Below are positions 1 to 11,705 of a DNA stretch of 64,000 nt, in pieces. The DNA is from Gyrodactylus bullatarudis (taxonomy: Eukaryota > Platyhelminthes > Monogenea > Gyrodactylidea > Gyrodactylidae). Where the stretch lies: the NCBI GenBank assembly GCA_012064415.1, contig SSNU01000039.1:20249-84248 (forward strand), written 5' to 3'. Each line of letters opens with the position of its first letter. Within the stretch, counting starts at the first letter, position 1. The position numbers and the translations under genes were made by a program. The notes beneath the pieces were generated by a model. The model searched no databases. It saw nothing but the letters and a program-made list of their open reading frames with translations, and was not told the origin of the DNA.

Positions 1-195
1 ATTCTTTTCTCTCATCTGATTGGACAAAACTGATAGGGATGAATTCATGAAAGTATATAAGTAGTATTTTGTTTTTGATAAACTCGTCGTACCACTGAAG
101 AAGGCGTGTGAAGACAATCACCGTCGAAACGTTTGGATGACCATGGCTGAGAATGCTATTATTGACCTAAGTTTTAATAAATTTTATTACAAAAC
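1..195 (+). repeat. Dispersed repeat K, copy 1
   Basis: This stretch matches the two arms of the palindrome at 32130-32745 (same-strand match at about 32560-32745). The shared block runs from a CTCATCTGATTGGAC-like start to a TTTTAATAAATTTTATTA-like end. Around 94-145 it carries CTGAAGA, then a 24-nt spacer, then GAAACG. That layout recalls the 5' half of a hammerhead core, but no stem III or cleavage triplet follows, so no activity is claimed. It is probably a Penelope-type or other retroelement terminus, though this is unproven. The left end lies outside the window. Confidence 0.6.
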
Positions 196-1488
196 CGAAT
201 TTTATTTGTTTTGAGGTATTTTTGCTTTCCTATTGTGAAGTTATCCAGAAATGTTTGTTTGCTTAACCTCATTATTAGTTTCTCTAGAAACATCCTCATT
301 AAAACGTTGTTATGTATCGTAGGAAAAATTGAATTGTACCATTAGAAAGCTTGATTTTCAGAGATTATTTTGGTTTGAGCAGAAATTCGAAAATTTTATT
401 CAGATACTGATATTCATCAAAAAGAAACCTTTCATAATAATGAGGGATAAATAAAGCTGTTCTACATGAATATGGGAATCTCAGCCAAAACCGATAAAAA
501 AATTATTTTGCGTAATACCTCGAATCTTAATGTAATTTTTTTGAGAATGATTGATGTTGGGGTGGTGCATGGGGTTTACGGATTTATGGGATTTAAAAAA
601 TTCAGAATCTCCGCAAAAATAAGGGTATTTTGGAGAAAATAAGGTCTACTCATAATTGGGTGAAACCTTCACATTCGTGTTTGAGATTCAAAATTTCTTT
701 GAATGAGATCTTTTATTAATCATTGTCTGATTCATACGAATACAAAATGACATCCAATATCTTCAGAAATCTGTCTAGCTGAAATACCTCTTGACTTCAA
801 AAGTTTTATTGTGTGATAAAGTTATCTCTCATGCAGAGTCTCATTTTGTCAATCTTCGTGAATTTATGAAATAAGGTTATTTTTTGAAAAAGTAGTTAAA
901 ATAAACGAATTTTTAAAATCTTTTCAAATTTGTTTTTGTCTAAATGTTGCGAGATTTCGGAATTCATTGTTAAATGAAAAAGGTCATGATTGCTAACTCT
1001 ATCAATATTGAACTTTTAGGAAAATTATTGACAGAATAAGTAATAATGAGTTAAATAATATATTTTATAGAAAAATTAATTTGATTGGATATCGTTGGCG
1101 TTTTTCCCATCATATGCTGGTTTTTGCCTAACTATTACAGCCTTATTAAATGCTATTTCACGCAAAATAAGCGTTAGATACTGTTAGATTGCCATATTTA
1201 ATATTGTGGGGGAGATCTTCTTCGCAAAAAATTTATCAGAAAATAATCTGTGACTTTTCCCATATTCATGTAGAACAGCTTTAATTCAATACATTGTGTT
1301 ACATTACAACCCCAAACAAAGAAAAAAGGGGGCCTGTGTTTTTTGGGGGTAGACATGAAAAATTTTTATGAGCTATTCTACACCATTACCGGAAAATCTT
1401 AAGAAAATCAACGTTCACAGGAAAGCTGCTGAGCTTCAACTCTTTTTCACCCTCTTTTTCCACTAAAATAGGATTGGTTTAATCCTTA
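196..1488. other. Intergenic, no gene seen
   Basis: AT-rich sequence with frequent stops on both strands. I see no splice-flanked exon or recognisable domain here. Confidence 0.5.
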
Positions 1489-1806
1489 TTCAACAGATTA
1501 GAAAGAATCGTCTCAGATGAATGCCTTGCAGATGAAAAAGAAAACTTAAAGAAAATCTTCATGGAGAACAAGTATCCAGAAGAGTTTCTTAACAATATAG
1601 TTAGAAGAGAAGAGACAGTTATGAATGAAAAAGAAGTAGACAACAACATGACAGTGTTCTTACCGTTTAAAGGTGACGTCCTGGCTGACTCAACAAAATC
1701 TAGGATCAGACAATGGTGCAACTCAACCTTTCCGAAACTAGATGTAAAATGTGTGTTCAAAACCAAAAGATTATTTTCCAATACTACGAAGGACAGACCG
1801 AGGTAA
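1489..1806 (+). pseudogene. Penelope-like RT relic (C-terminal part)
   Basis: The plus-strand reading frame to the stop at 1804-1806 aligns with the part of the PLE proteins at 9613-11435 and 21559-23117 that lies between the RT and the GIY-YIG domain. Shared landmarks are MENKYPEEFLNNIV (MENGYPNKFVDKFI in the others), the FKGD block, and VKCVFKTKRLFSNTTKD against LKIVFKTQRLFNLIHKD. The frame stops just before the GIY-YIG domain would begin. It is more diverged from the two other copies than they are from each other, so it is a separate old family or an old insertion. No RT catalytic motifs remain. Confidence 0.7.
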
Positions 1807-2194
1807 TCTGTATATTATCACATTGTCAATTGTTTTCTGGATGTCATGTATGTTAATTGATATTCCCACCCTAGGGTGAGAGTACCATTGGAATATACAT
1901 AAAAGGTATTCATACATCTATGATATAAAAGATGTGTATAGCATATGTTCATAGTTACAAATAAATGAGTTCATTTTCATACACTTTGTGGAAAGGTTTC
2001 TCAAAAAAGAAATAATAAATATAAATTGATTTTGAGATAATTTCTTTTTGATTATTGGCTTGAACTGAAGTATTTTGTGATTTTATTATTGTTTGTACTA
2101 ATATCTGAATTTCGATTTCTCTTTCTTGTCTCTACCGGTTGACTGTTTGTTTGTGATTCTCTGCTTCTACTGTTCGTATTTGGTCAAGTAAGTA

Positions 2195-2285
2195 CTAAAG
2201 GTTAACCAGTTTCTTTTGTTTGTCTTCTTTATCAAAAGAGAAAATCCAATTCTTTGCAAACAAAAGAAACTGGTTAAACCTTTAG
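2195..2285. repeat. Hairpin: 28-bp inverted repeat
   Basis: The arms at 2195-2222 and 2257-2285 are reverse complements over about 28 bases with one bulge, and 34 nt lie between them. It sits in an intergenic region downstream of the minus-strand kinase gene. It could be a short foldback element or a hairpin RNA source. No gene overlaps it. Confidence 0.75.
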
Positions 2286-2641
2286 GACAAGAGCCAATCA
2301 GATCAAGTTTTAATTTTTCTTTGTATTTTGTATATATCGGTAAGATGCTGATGAACATGTCTAAAATAAAGCGCTTATTCCCCACACTTTTTGCATCCTT
2401 TTTTACCTATAAAAAATATTTATCACTATTATATACGTCTGTCTTCTCTTACCGTTCTAATGAGTTCAGAAACCAATAATAGAAATATTCTTGATAAAGT
2501 TCGAGAACATTATCTTAAAAGAATATTCATTTTCTGTAGAAAATATTTTATTAAAATATAAACAATATTGATTATTTCTTCAACAAATTATACAGCGGGG
2601 ATGCTATACCATTTTTCTAAGCGGAGAAAATTAATCTATTC

Positions 2642-3658
2642 CTAGCTTACTCTGCTTCGTCTAAAACTTTCAAATTCAAATCCTTTGAGGAACTCATGTT
2701 CAGCTATTTCCTCAATATTTTTATGTCCTAATCTTTGAAATGGATCTAAGTTTGTTAATTTCTCGATAAAACTTCTTAATTTAGAATCAATCTCTTCTGG
2801 AACAAATACTTTCCGTTGAGCCATTTCCTTTATTCTGTACCTCTTCTTGGAGCCTAATCCAGAGAATCTTGATCTTCTCATTATACATGTCAAGAGACAA
2901 CATCCAAAGGAAAAATAATCACAAGAATAGTTGTGTAACTATAAAATAAATAACGCTCATACATACCTCTTTTCTAACAACTTCTGGAGCTGAATATCCA
3001 TAGGTTCCCTTATTTCGACACAAGTTTCCATTGTTGAACTCACTAATACCGAAATCGCATATTTTCAAATATCCATTAATATCTATTAGAATATTTTGAG
3101 GTTTTAAGTCATAATGAACGATATAGTTCAAACGTAGAATTTTCAATCCTTCGTATATTGAAGCTGCAATGAATTTTATTGCATCCAAGCTTTTGCTTAT
3201 AATGATTAAACTAACTCGAATCCCTTATGGGCTAACTTTCGAAGACTTCCATATTTCATGTACTCCATTATCATAAAAATAGTCTTATGACCAGTATTTT
3301 TGTTCGTCTGACAATTAAAATAATTAGTTACATGAAACTCACATATCGGTAAGCTGATTTTAATTTCACAAAATCTTCGTAATTGCTGAGATAAAACTGA
3401 ATTTGTGCTTCCTTGAGAACTTTAGTTTCCTGTATGAATAATACATATTCAATAAAAAAACAAACTCTGAGAGCCTGAAATAAATGATAAAAAATCGCAT
3501 ACATCTGTTTTTATTCTTTTCATTGCATAGAACTTCCTGTTCTGTTTGTTTCTCACTCGATAAATATCACCAAAGTGACCACTGTCTATTTTAGAGAAAA
3601 TTTTGTAGAATTGTCTAATACTTCCTTTGGATGAAAGATGTATCTTGAAAGTTAACAA
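2642..3658 (-). CDS. AGC/GRK-like protein kinase 1, six exons
   Basis: Exons on the minus strand are 3503-3658, 3466-3474, 3343-3429, 3216-3307, 2967-3189 and 2642-2938. They give a 287-aa protein. The introns are 28, 36, 35, 26 and 28 nt, all GT-AG, and exon 2 is only 9 nt. Kinase landmarks follow in order: glycine loop DSGHFGDIY, beta-3 lysine in YAMKRI, alpha-C RETKVLKEAQ, catalytic loop IVHYDLKPQNIL (HYD replaces HRD), CDFGIS, GYSAPEV, the CDYFSFG helix and a C-lobe ending in DPFQRLG. The GTYGYSAPEV...DYFSFG...QRLG pattern resembles the GRK branch of AGC kinases. There is no RGS or PH domain, so it is a bare catalytic domain. The catalytic Lys, Asp and DFG are present, so activity is plausible. 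The exact substrate is unknown. Kinases at 12139-14583 and 20098-34502 are relatives. Confidence 0.88.
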
Positions 3659-4362
3659 TTAAATTTAAATGATATTCAAAATATTGTAATAGTAACCTAA
3701 AATTTATTTTTCGAATTATCTAATTTGTATATAATAAATATCACAAATAATTATTCGAAATAGATGATCATTTCATAAAGTTTCGTATTTATACCTTTGT
3801 CTATTAACAAAAAATAATGAGCATCAATTGCTTATTGATCAATAAGAGTTGAGGTGTTTGTAAAAACGCTTTTCTTTATGTAGTAATAATCAGTTAGAGA
3901 ATAAAAAGGCTAGCAACTTATGAATAAAGTGAGAGCACCCGATGCCTCTATGTGACGTTGAATCACAAGTTACCAATCTATCATGTGTAATTTTGTTTGA
4001 AAAATAATTGAAAATAACACAAGTATTTTAATAGAGGTTCATTTTTATTCAAGATTGGATTTTATGCATTTGATAGATAAAATAACGGAGAGGTATAAAA
4101 TAAACTTGATAAAAATTCAAATCTATCATTTCTGGTATATACACTGTAGACTTGAACGAAATTTCTACGGAAAGCCCTAGGATACATAAAAAAATAGAGA
4201 ATTTCGAAATAATTAAAAATATGTTAAAGATTTCATTGAAAACTTCTCCTAGCTTACAGGATTAGATAAAGTATTAAAATTTTGAAGAATTAAAATTTCA
4301 GGTTTGTTTAAAATAATTATAATTTTAAATATTTCTTCAAGTCAATAAGATAATCCCTAATC
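3659..4362. other. Intergenic, no gene seen
   Basis: AT-rich sequence upstream of the kinase gene on the minus strand and of the small ORF on the plus strand. It presumably contains both promoters, but I recognise no specific site. Confidence 0.4.
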
Positions 4363-4668
4363 ATGGAGTCGAACTTAGTTCAGAGTAATCGCACAACCTT
4401 TAAGCCTGATCAAATGGATGAAACTTTAATTCCACTCAATAAAGACGTCATAAATCATTATTTGTATCTTCGTTATCAGCATAACACTACCTCTGATGTA
4501 AATGACAGAATTGCAACAGCTCAAGTCATTAAGAGGATTTATCAGAAAGCCGATATTCCTATCAAATCTCTCGATCATATTAAGACTTCCGTACTAGACC
4601 TAAAGAATCTTCGTTTGAAAGAAAAAATCTCTAAAAAGATGGATTACAGTATATCTACATACATTTAA
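4363..4668 (+). CDS. Small hypothetical protein, 101 aa
   Basis: The frame opens at an ATG at 4363 and has ordinary-looking composition (MESNLVQSNRTTFKPDQMDE at the N-terminus). An AATAAA signal follows the stop at about 4694. I do not recognise the family. The protein is hydrophilic and probably helical, with no signal peptide or membrane segment. It may be a complete one-exon gene or the first exon of the gene whose later exons lie at 6100-8027. No in-phase GT donor convincingly joins it to the downstream exons, so I keep it separate. Confidence 0.45.
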   Translation: MESNLVQSNRTTFKPDQMDETLIPLNKDVINHYLYLRYQHNTTSDVNDRIATAQVIKRIYQKADIPIKSLDHIKTSVLDLKNLRLKEKISKKMDYSISTYI

Positions 4669-6099
4669 TGATTCTGCAATTTGAAGAACTCACAATAAAA
4701 TGTTTCCGTTGGCAAATCTAAAATAGTCAAAAAATAATATTCTTACTTTTTCGACCATACTATCTTGAATGAATTCATTATTTTCCTAAATTTTCAATAT
4801 TCAATATTGCTTTTGATTAAAACTCACATTATTTAAAGTCTGCACGGGTTTTATTACCCAAGAATCATTTTTTAAATATTATTTTACCTCATAAAATCTC
4901 CTCTGCTAATTATTCATGATGAATGTGAAAACAGGAGAAGAATCATTCAACTTACATTTATCATGGAAGTAAAGTAATAGTTTGATGAAAATTAATTCAT
5001 TCGCAAATTTTTAAAGCATCGATGGGTGTACTTTATGCTGACTTGTTTGAAAAATCCAATTTTGTTTCTAAATTTTTGTTCATAAATTTTTTTCTGTGTC
5101 AAAACTCAGTATACAGTTTCTAATAGGGAATTATCATTTCAGAGAGAAAACTTTATTTAACTTAATTTTTGCCATTGAATCGATACTGCATTTATAGTAA
5201 AAACTTTTTGGCAAATATTCAAGTGAATAGAGAATATAATCAATCAATAGTTTATATCTTCAAAAAACGTAAATTGAGTTTGCTATTAGATATTTTATTT
5301 AGAAGGAATATAGCTGAATAGTTTCAGTTATTAATTCTCAAATCACTAGTTGGTTTATGACTCGTGAACAAAATAAAGTAACACATAACTTTTTTCTTAT
5401 TTACTGAAAACTCAGAGATCACAGAGAGTAATGTCAACTTACGAAACATATTTTGTTGTTCTCATTTATTTTATTTTTAAGAAGAAAAAAGTAAGATTAT
5501 AGTTCCTTCTTAATCTGATTCAGAAGCGAAAAATTCGCCGGAAAGTAGGGTTTTACTTGATCTTATAATAATTTTTTTCAAAGAATGATCCAAAATATAG
5601 AATCAGAGTGGTAAGAAAAAACTTTTCCTGTTTAAAAAACAGCTCAAAAAGCAAAAGTCCAAAAACAAAGTTAGTAGTGTAGATAATCTTTCCTAATTTT
5701 TGTAAAAGAAAATAAAAAAATTACCAAAATCTTCAGTTGAGATAACTGCAAGTTTTATATTCATTTCTTTTTCGATTTCCCATTCCAGATCCAAGAATAT
5801 AATAATGTAAGTAGATATGTTAATTTATTTATACCTTCAAAAGAATGAGAATCTTTTTCAGGAAAATTCTGATTTTGGAGTCGCCAAACAGGAAACTCTA
5901 CCTGCAAGTTAACTATTATATAGAATTCTCTCTAGAATTCTCCAAAGCGATGAGAATAATTCAATTTTATGATTTCAATCCTTTGATCCTACATTGAAAC
6001 AAGTACTTTACAATCAAAACTATCTTTGTATTTACCAGTAGAGACTTATTAGTTCTGAACTATTAATTTTGATTTTTATCTTTTTAAGACTATATTTAG
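4669..6099. other. Intergenic or intronic, possible micro-exons at 5789-5935
   Basis: The only structure I see is a run of splice-like signals. A polypyrimidine-CAG precedes an 18-nt exon at 5789-5806 with a strong GTAAGT donor. A second CAG opens an exon at 5862-5907, and a 28-nt GT-AG segment spans 5908-5935. The reading frame (IQEYNNENSDFGVAKQETLP) is open across the first two. I could not connect these in phase to 4363-4668 or 6100-8027, so they are candidates for 5' exons of the downstream gene, not a model. Confidence 0.25.
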
Positions 6100-8027
6100 G
6101 TCTTGGAGGAGACATTCAGAACACATGATTTTAGGGTATCGAGTCTGTATGAGCCAAATTATATAAAACATATTCGTTTAAATTATATTTGGCTCATTTA
6201 TAAATTTAAGATATTCTATAAGGCTATGCTTCTCAACAGACTTAAAAAAGTAAGGGGATTTACATCAAAGTACGACGTAATGTGCTCACATAGGGATCTG
6301 CTATTCGAAACGTGAAAAATGACATATGATATGACATGTTTTATACCACATCATTAGTATACATTAAATGAAAAAAATTTTGGATTTCATGATATAATTA
6401 TCATTATGTTAATGTTAATTACATAGCATAAAATACTCGAAAAATAAGTCATGAGGGATTTGGAATATACCATGATATATGATATAAAACAACCAATCAG
6501 ATTCAAGCTCATTCTGTGATTCATTACAAGTTTTAATTTACAACTCATTCAGGTAAACAGTATCAAATACCACCACGTCGCAATATCAAATAGACAATAT
6601 CTGTACTCTTTGATGCCTAATACAAAAAGAGAGAAACCCTAATACTTGAGAAACCATTTCAACCAACCCATCGATATTAAGATAAACTTTTTCAAATGTA
6701 CTGAAGCAATAACTAATAGGATATTGACCAGCAACGATAAAGCTTTAGTTCATCTATGAAGAGGAAAAACGATTTAAAAAACGAAAAACTAAAATTTTGC
6801 CAATGAAAAGCAAGCTTACGTGTTAACATTTAAGAACGACAAAAATAAAGCCATCTGATTAGTCAGAATCTTTTTCGATTCTGATCGAGATTACGGCTCA
6901 ACTTAAAGCTAAATCTAAAGATTTTTTTGGCTAAGAACATAGTCTGTGGGGTGATCTACCAGTGGTTAAAATTTCATTAAAATCGGTTGGGTAGTTTAGG
7001 CGTCTATAGGCTCACAAAATCGACTTTTATTTTTTAATTATATAGATGAGAATGATAAAAAATTTAATCGTTTAATAGGAAAAATATATCATGAAATAAT
7101 ATGCATAGTTATATAAATGAGAATATATCATGACAAACTCTGAAAATATATCATGATATATTATATCACTTAATGATATGCTAATCAGGAACATCTCATA
7201 TATCATAAAACTAGTTTTACGGTTCGAATAGGAGAACACTATGCTCACAATACATTTTATAATCTTATTCACAAAACTATGGGAATTAATTGGTCGATAA
7301 AATTGAAGTATTGTTTTGCTAATAGGATAATTTTAGAGTTGTTCTAACATGAACTTTATTAACAGTTTTCTTTTTATAAGGTTGAGGAAGCAAGTTTAAT
7401 TCAATATGACCAAGAGGAAATTCATGAAAAAGATAATGAAGAAATAATCGAAGAAATTCCCGAAGAAATAATTGATGAGGAGAAACAATTATCATTTGTC
7501 ACGGTAGATAAACCAACAACGCCCCTTGATGAGAATGCCCCCTCGAAGCATCTACCCAAGTTAATGAAATCGAATTTTAGCAGGGAGCTCACCCCACCCA
7601 AAGTTATTAATCCTCCCCATCTTCCTAATCGCCCTATTCCTTCTTTCTCTCCTCCTTTTTCTATCCCTCCTCACCCTTGTCTCCCCCTTCCTCCCGTTTT
7701 TCTTCCTTCTCCCATAGCGAATGAAAAGAAGAAATCTGAAAGGGAACCGGAAAAGTCTGAATCATCAGATGATACAGAAACTGAGTCAATTGTTCAAACT
7801 TCTGAAGATGAAGAATTTGTGAGCCAAGAGGAATCTTTATCAAAATCTTCTCTAAAGGTAATTAAGAATCCTGAAGATTTTAGATGGTTGAAATTAAAAG
7901 TGCTCCAGAAACTCCCAAAATAGTGGATTTTGAACGAAAATTGCCAGTTATTCTTATAACCAGTATTACAGATTCTATGCCAGAAGAGGATTTTAAAAGA
8001 GTTGGTTTGATTTTCAATTCACAATAA
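6100..8027 (+). CDS. Acidic, proline-rich protein (3' exons)
   Basis: Three exons are supported: 6100-6135 (36 nt), 7381-7857 (477 nt) and 7884-8027 (144 nt), all joined in phase 0. The last intron, 7858-7883, is 26 nt with GTAATT...TTTTAG. Removing it replaces a nearby stop with 47 further codons. The protein starts acidic (EEIHEKDNEEIIEEIPEEII), passes through a proline-rich stretch (about 7600-7720, PPHLPNRPIPSF) that could bind SH3 or WW domains, then a Glu/Ser-rich segment. I recognise no family. The true 5' end is missing, and exons near 5789-5907 may belong here. The first exon is the least certain. Confidence 0.6.
6148..6200. repeat. Short palindrome in intron
   Basis: TGAGCCAAATTATAT and its near-perfect reverse complement ATTATATTTGGCTCA flank about 18 nt. 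It lies just after the 36-nt exon, inside the 1.2-kb intron. The remainder of 6200-7380 shows no coding signal. Confidence 0.5.
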
Positions 8028-8341
8028 TTTATTTTGATCTGATAAATTTGTATATTCGCCTGAAACAATAGATTGATAGTAATATCTCAGAGTTTTATAC
8101 ATTTCTGGCCTTCTATTCTGTGTAAAAAAGCAGATAATAAAACAGATTTTTCAAAACTTCTATTCAAGTATATATGTTGTGCCGAATTTAGATAATAATA
8201 CATTTAAGGGTAGAGGGGCATTCTTCTATGCAATTGTTTATGCGTTATGTATTTAAACTTTTGTCAATGCACAAACATTAAAAAGCTCAACATTTCTACG
8301 TTAATTTTTTTGAAGAAAATTATTATCTAAACAAATTTCTA

Positions 8342-8704
8342 TTTTCTAATGAGGAAGGTATCTTCATGAGGAACTAGAAGTCGAGCGAATATTTATTGGT
8401 TCAAATAGTTTTTAGGAATATTTAATAGGGGGTAAAGATTGTAAAAGATAGAAAATGTAATAGTCTCCAGGATTTTTCAACCTTTTACAACCCATACCTC
8501 CTATGATTCATCCCTACAAACTATTTGAACCAATAAGAGGAATTTGCTTATCCTCATAAATCCAATACAGTAATTGTATAGAGTAAATGTAAGAATATCA
8601 AGCCGTTGTATTAGTTTGATGTGATCCGGTAAAATATAGGCTCAGTCACTAAATTTTCACTCGACTTCTAATTCCTCATGAAAATACCTTCCTCATCAGA
8701 AAAT
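8342..8704. mobile_element. Foldback/MITE-like element, 363 bp
   Basis: The outer arms are 8342-8385 and 8660-8704, nearly perfect reverse complements built around GAGGAAGGTATCTTCATGAG. A second inner inverted pair, GGTTCAAATAG with its complement, lies at about 8392-8413 and 8514-8536. There is no coding capacity. The family is unknown and no clear target duplication was found. Confidence 0.65.
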
Positions 8705-9612
8705 ATTTTCGAAGAAGCCATTTATGAATTTACAGTTATTTAGAATAAATTTAGTTCTTATTTTCACAGTTTATTGATGACACTTCGAGAACACTGAAAA
8801 TAAACACTGAGAATATAATTATATTTATTATATATAACTGTTAATTTTATAAATAAAAATTTTCTTCTTTATTGAAAAAATTATAATTATAATAATTATT
8901 AATCAATATGTTGAGCCTTTTAATATTCATGCATTGATAAAAGCTGTAATATATATCGCATACACGGTTGCATAGATAGAATCCACCCTGAAATGTATCC
9001 ATATTAGGCGAGGGAATTCTTGGAGATTATCTGGCAATTTATCCAAATTCGGCACGATATATATATATACTCTAGATTAATATCTTGTTGATCCGCATAA
9101 AATTATTCTATCTGTAGAAACTGATAGCAAACTTTTTGATAATATTCAATCATTGCTTTGTATGAAATATATGACTAAATTTAGTTTTTTTTCCACTGAG
9201 AGGGGAGTTATACCAACAATATCCTAGAATTTAAAATGAAAATGTATAATTCTAGATATCAAGTATTCTATCCCTTACCATACACTAGCAAAAAATTAGC
9301 TTTATTAATTAATTCCACCCAATTGATTGGTAAAAATTTCCTAAAAGTTGAATTATATAGATAAGAAAGCAAACTCAGAGGATGCTGAGCAAAGTTAAAG
9401 TGATTTTGAATTAATAATAAAACAGGTGAATAAAAATTTTGACAAGTTGATAGTTGACCGTTCAATTCCAAAGATGAAATTTGAAGATTTTAAAAATGTG
9501 AGACTTTTTTAACTTCTTGAATAAATTTACATTCCCTATATCTATTTTACTGTTTGATGAAGAATTCATTAAGAGGATTAAAAGATTAGTGAATATTTAG
9601 TTATAAAGCTAA
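8705..9612. other. Intergenic, no gene seen
   Basis: Very AT-rich, with TATATA runs near 9060. Nothing recognisable. The Penelope element begins at its right edge. Confidence 0.4.
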
Positions 9613-11435
9613 ACTGAACTGGGTCTATCTAATAATCGCAAGGATGACTCTAATACAGAGAAGTTCAAACTTGATCTTTTGACTATTTATAGAAGTTTTG
9701 ATCGTAAACCATTAAAATCTAGTTTACTTACTAATAAAATTTTTAAAGCACTTAAAGAACTAAAATCTAATGAAAGCAAACCTGACAAGGGAAAAGGTAT
9801 AGTAATTATGTATAAGGATGATTATTTTAAGGCAGGGTTAGATTTCCTTTCGGATGAAAGTAAATTTGAGAATACTGGGAGAGATAGATCTTCATATTAT
9901 AAAGAATTGGAATTCATTTATAGAATTGCTAAGGGGTTATTTGATAGAGATACAATTTCCGATAGAACTAGGGGTTTTATAGCAAAAAACATACCAGGAT
10001 GTGTAGATTATACTTACATCCTAAGACTCATAAAATAGTTGAGAGAGATGTTCCTGAAATTTTCCCGATTCGGCCGATATTGGATATGTCGTCATGTCCA
10101 CAACATAATTTAGCTAAATGGTTGATTGGTATATTGAAACCAATCCATGAACATTATTCTAAATATGTTGTAAGAGATACATTTTCATTTGTTGAAAAAG
10201 TTAAGGATTTAAACATAAGTTCAAAAGAGATGATTTCTTTAGATATTAGTTCTTTATTTCCTAATGTGCCTATAGAAGAAACTTTAACTATCATCAGTTC
10301 TTTTATCGATGAACATAACGGTTTTGAAATGCAGAGTAAGGAAATAACAGACCTTATCAGGATTTGTTGTACAAATGTTCCTCTATCTTTTCAAAACAAA
10401 GTGTTTATCCAAAAGGACGGTATAGCTATGGGTTCACCTTTAAGTCCTCTTTTAGCTGATATCTTTTTAGGTTGGTTAGAACTCAATAAAATGTCTGAAA
10501 CAATTAATTCTTTCACTGATGTGTACATCAGATATGTGGACGACACTTTTATTTTGATGAAACCGAATGTATCATCAGATGACTTTTTCTTAAAGATGAA
10601 TTCGTTTCATTCTAATATTAAATTTACTATGGAAAAAGAATCTAATGATTTTCTGAGTTTCTTAGACGTTAAACTAACTAGAAGAGATGACGGCTCAATT
10701 CAAAGAAACATCTTCAAGAAAAAGACGGACAATGGCAAATATCTGCATTTTGCTAGTTTTAGTCCTATTTCACATAAAGTTGGTCTAGTAATTGGATTGA
10801 GTAAGAGGATAAGAAGGATAGCGAGTCCAGAAGAAATTCCAAAGGAAATAGAGAATTTGAAGTTGTGTTTAATGGAAAATGGGTATCCCAATAAATTTGT
10901 GGACAAATTTATCAACTTACCAGTCGATAGAGATGTCGTTGAAAACACAGATGAAGTTGAGAAGACCACAATTTTCATGAAACTTAATTTCAAAGGAGAT
11001 GGTTTTAGTAACGATTTAAGGAGAAAGTTGACAAATCTCATCGATCAACATTATAACAACATACAATTGAAAATTGTATTTAAAACTCAGAGATTGTTCA
11101 ATTTGATTCACAAAGATTTACTGAGACCTGAAGAGAAGACTCTATTGATTTATAAATTTCAATGTGACTGCGGATCTTCTTATATAGGACGTACAATCAG
11201 AAAGTTGTCAACTAGAGGGAACGATCACCTTAAGAAAGATACAGCGATAACTAGGCATCTTAGACAGGAAGGGCATGAGGCTTCAATTTCGAATTTTTCA
11301 ATTTTATACAAAAACCCGAGTGATGACAGTACAGACGTTTGGGTGAAGGAGAAATTCTTCATAAATTTATATAAACCAGACTTATGTGTTCAAAAGAATT
11401 ATTCCTATAACCTTCAACTACCTTGGCCTATGTAA
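9613..11435 (+). pseudogene. Penelope RT with GIY-YIG endonuclease, one frameshift
   Basis: The PLE polyprotein catalyses target-primed reverse transcription. In order: N-terminal KPDKGKGIVIM (the DKG block typical of PLEs), RT motif A LDISSLFPNVPIEET, GIAMGSPLSPLLADIF, catalytic YVDDTFILM, FLDVKL, then a GIY-YIG module with CDCG, SYIGRT and an Arg-rich helix. Frame 1 runs to about 9990 and frame 3 from there to 11435. Alignment with PLE-2 places a single-base deletion in the A-run at about 9984-9989 (GCAAAAAACAT here, one base longer there). Apart from this the frame is intact, so the insertion is fairly recent. Confidence 0.85.
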
Positions 11436-11705
11436 GCTTTTTCACTTTTCTCTCCACTGTTGCTATTTATTGGAGAGTTTTGGTGTTTTTTCAGCTTACA
11501 TTTATTCTATTTTTCGTCAACTTTTACTATTTCTTTCATAATTTGTAAATTATTATTTTCATTCATCTTTTAACTTTTATCATTATCAAAGAGACACTAC
11601 TGATGAACCTTTGAGAAATGTACATTTGGTGTTAATATATCCTTTTTCTACTTTTCAAATTATGATTTTATGTGGATTTTCGGACGTATTTAAAAATTTA
11701 CGTGA
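9613..11705 (+). mobile_element. Penelope-like retroelement PLE-1
   Basis: An element of about 2.1 kb containing an RT-GIY-YIG protein (9613-11435) and a 3' region. The 3' region shares blocks with the second copy (21271-23117, opposite strand): TCTCCACTGTTGCTATTTATTGG just after the stop, a CACTACTGATGA...GAAATG block at about 11596-11622, and a terminal GGATTTTCGGACGT block near 11680. The reading frame starts abruptly at 9613 after an in-frame stop, so the copy is 5' truncated. The 3' boundary is estimated from where similarity to the other copy stops. I could not find a target-site duplication. Confidence 0.8.

Noticed and set aside
94..150. Active hammerhead ribozyme in repeat K
   Set aside because: CTGAAGA and GAAAC are present, but stem II has a mismatch next to the core and no stem III plus UH site follows.
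10700..11041. Minus-strand ORF of 113 codons
   Set aside because: Antisense shadow of the PLE-1 protein.
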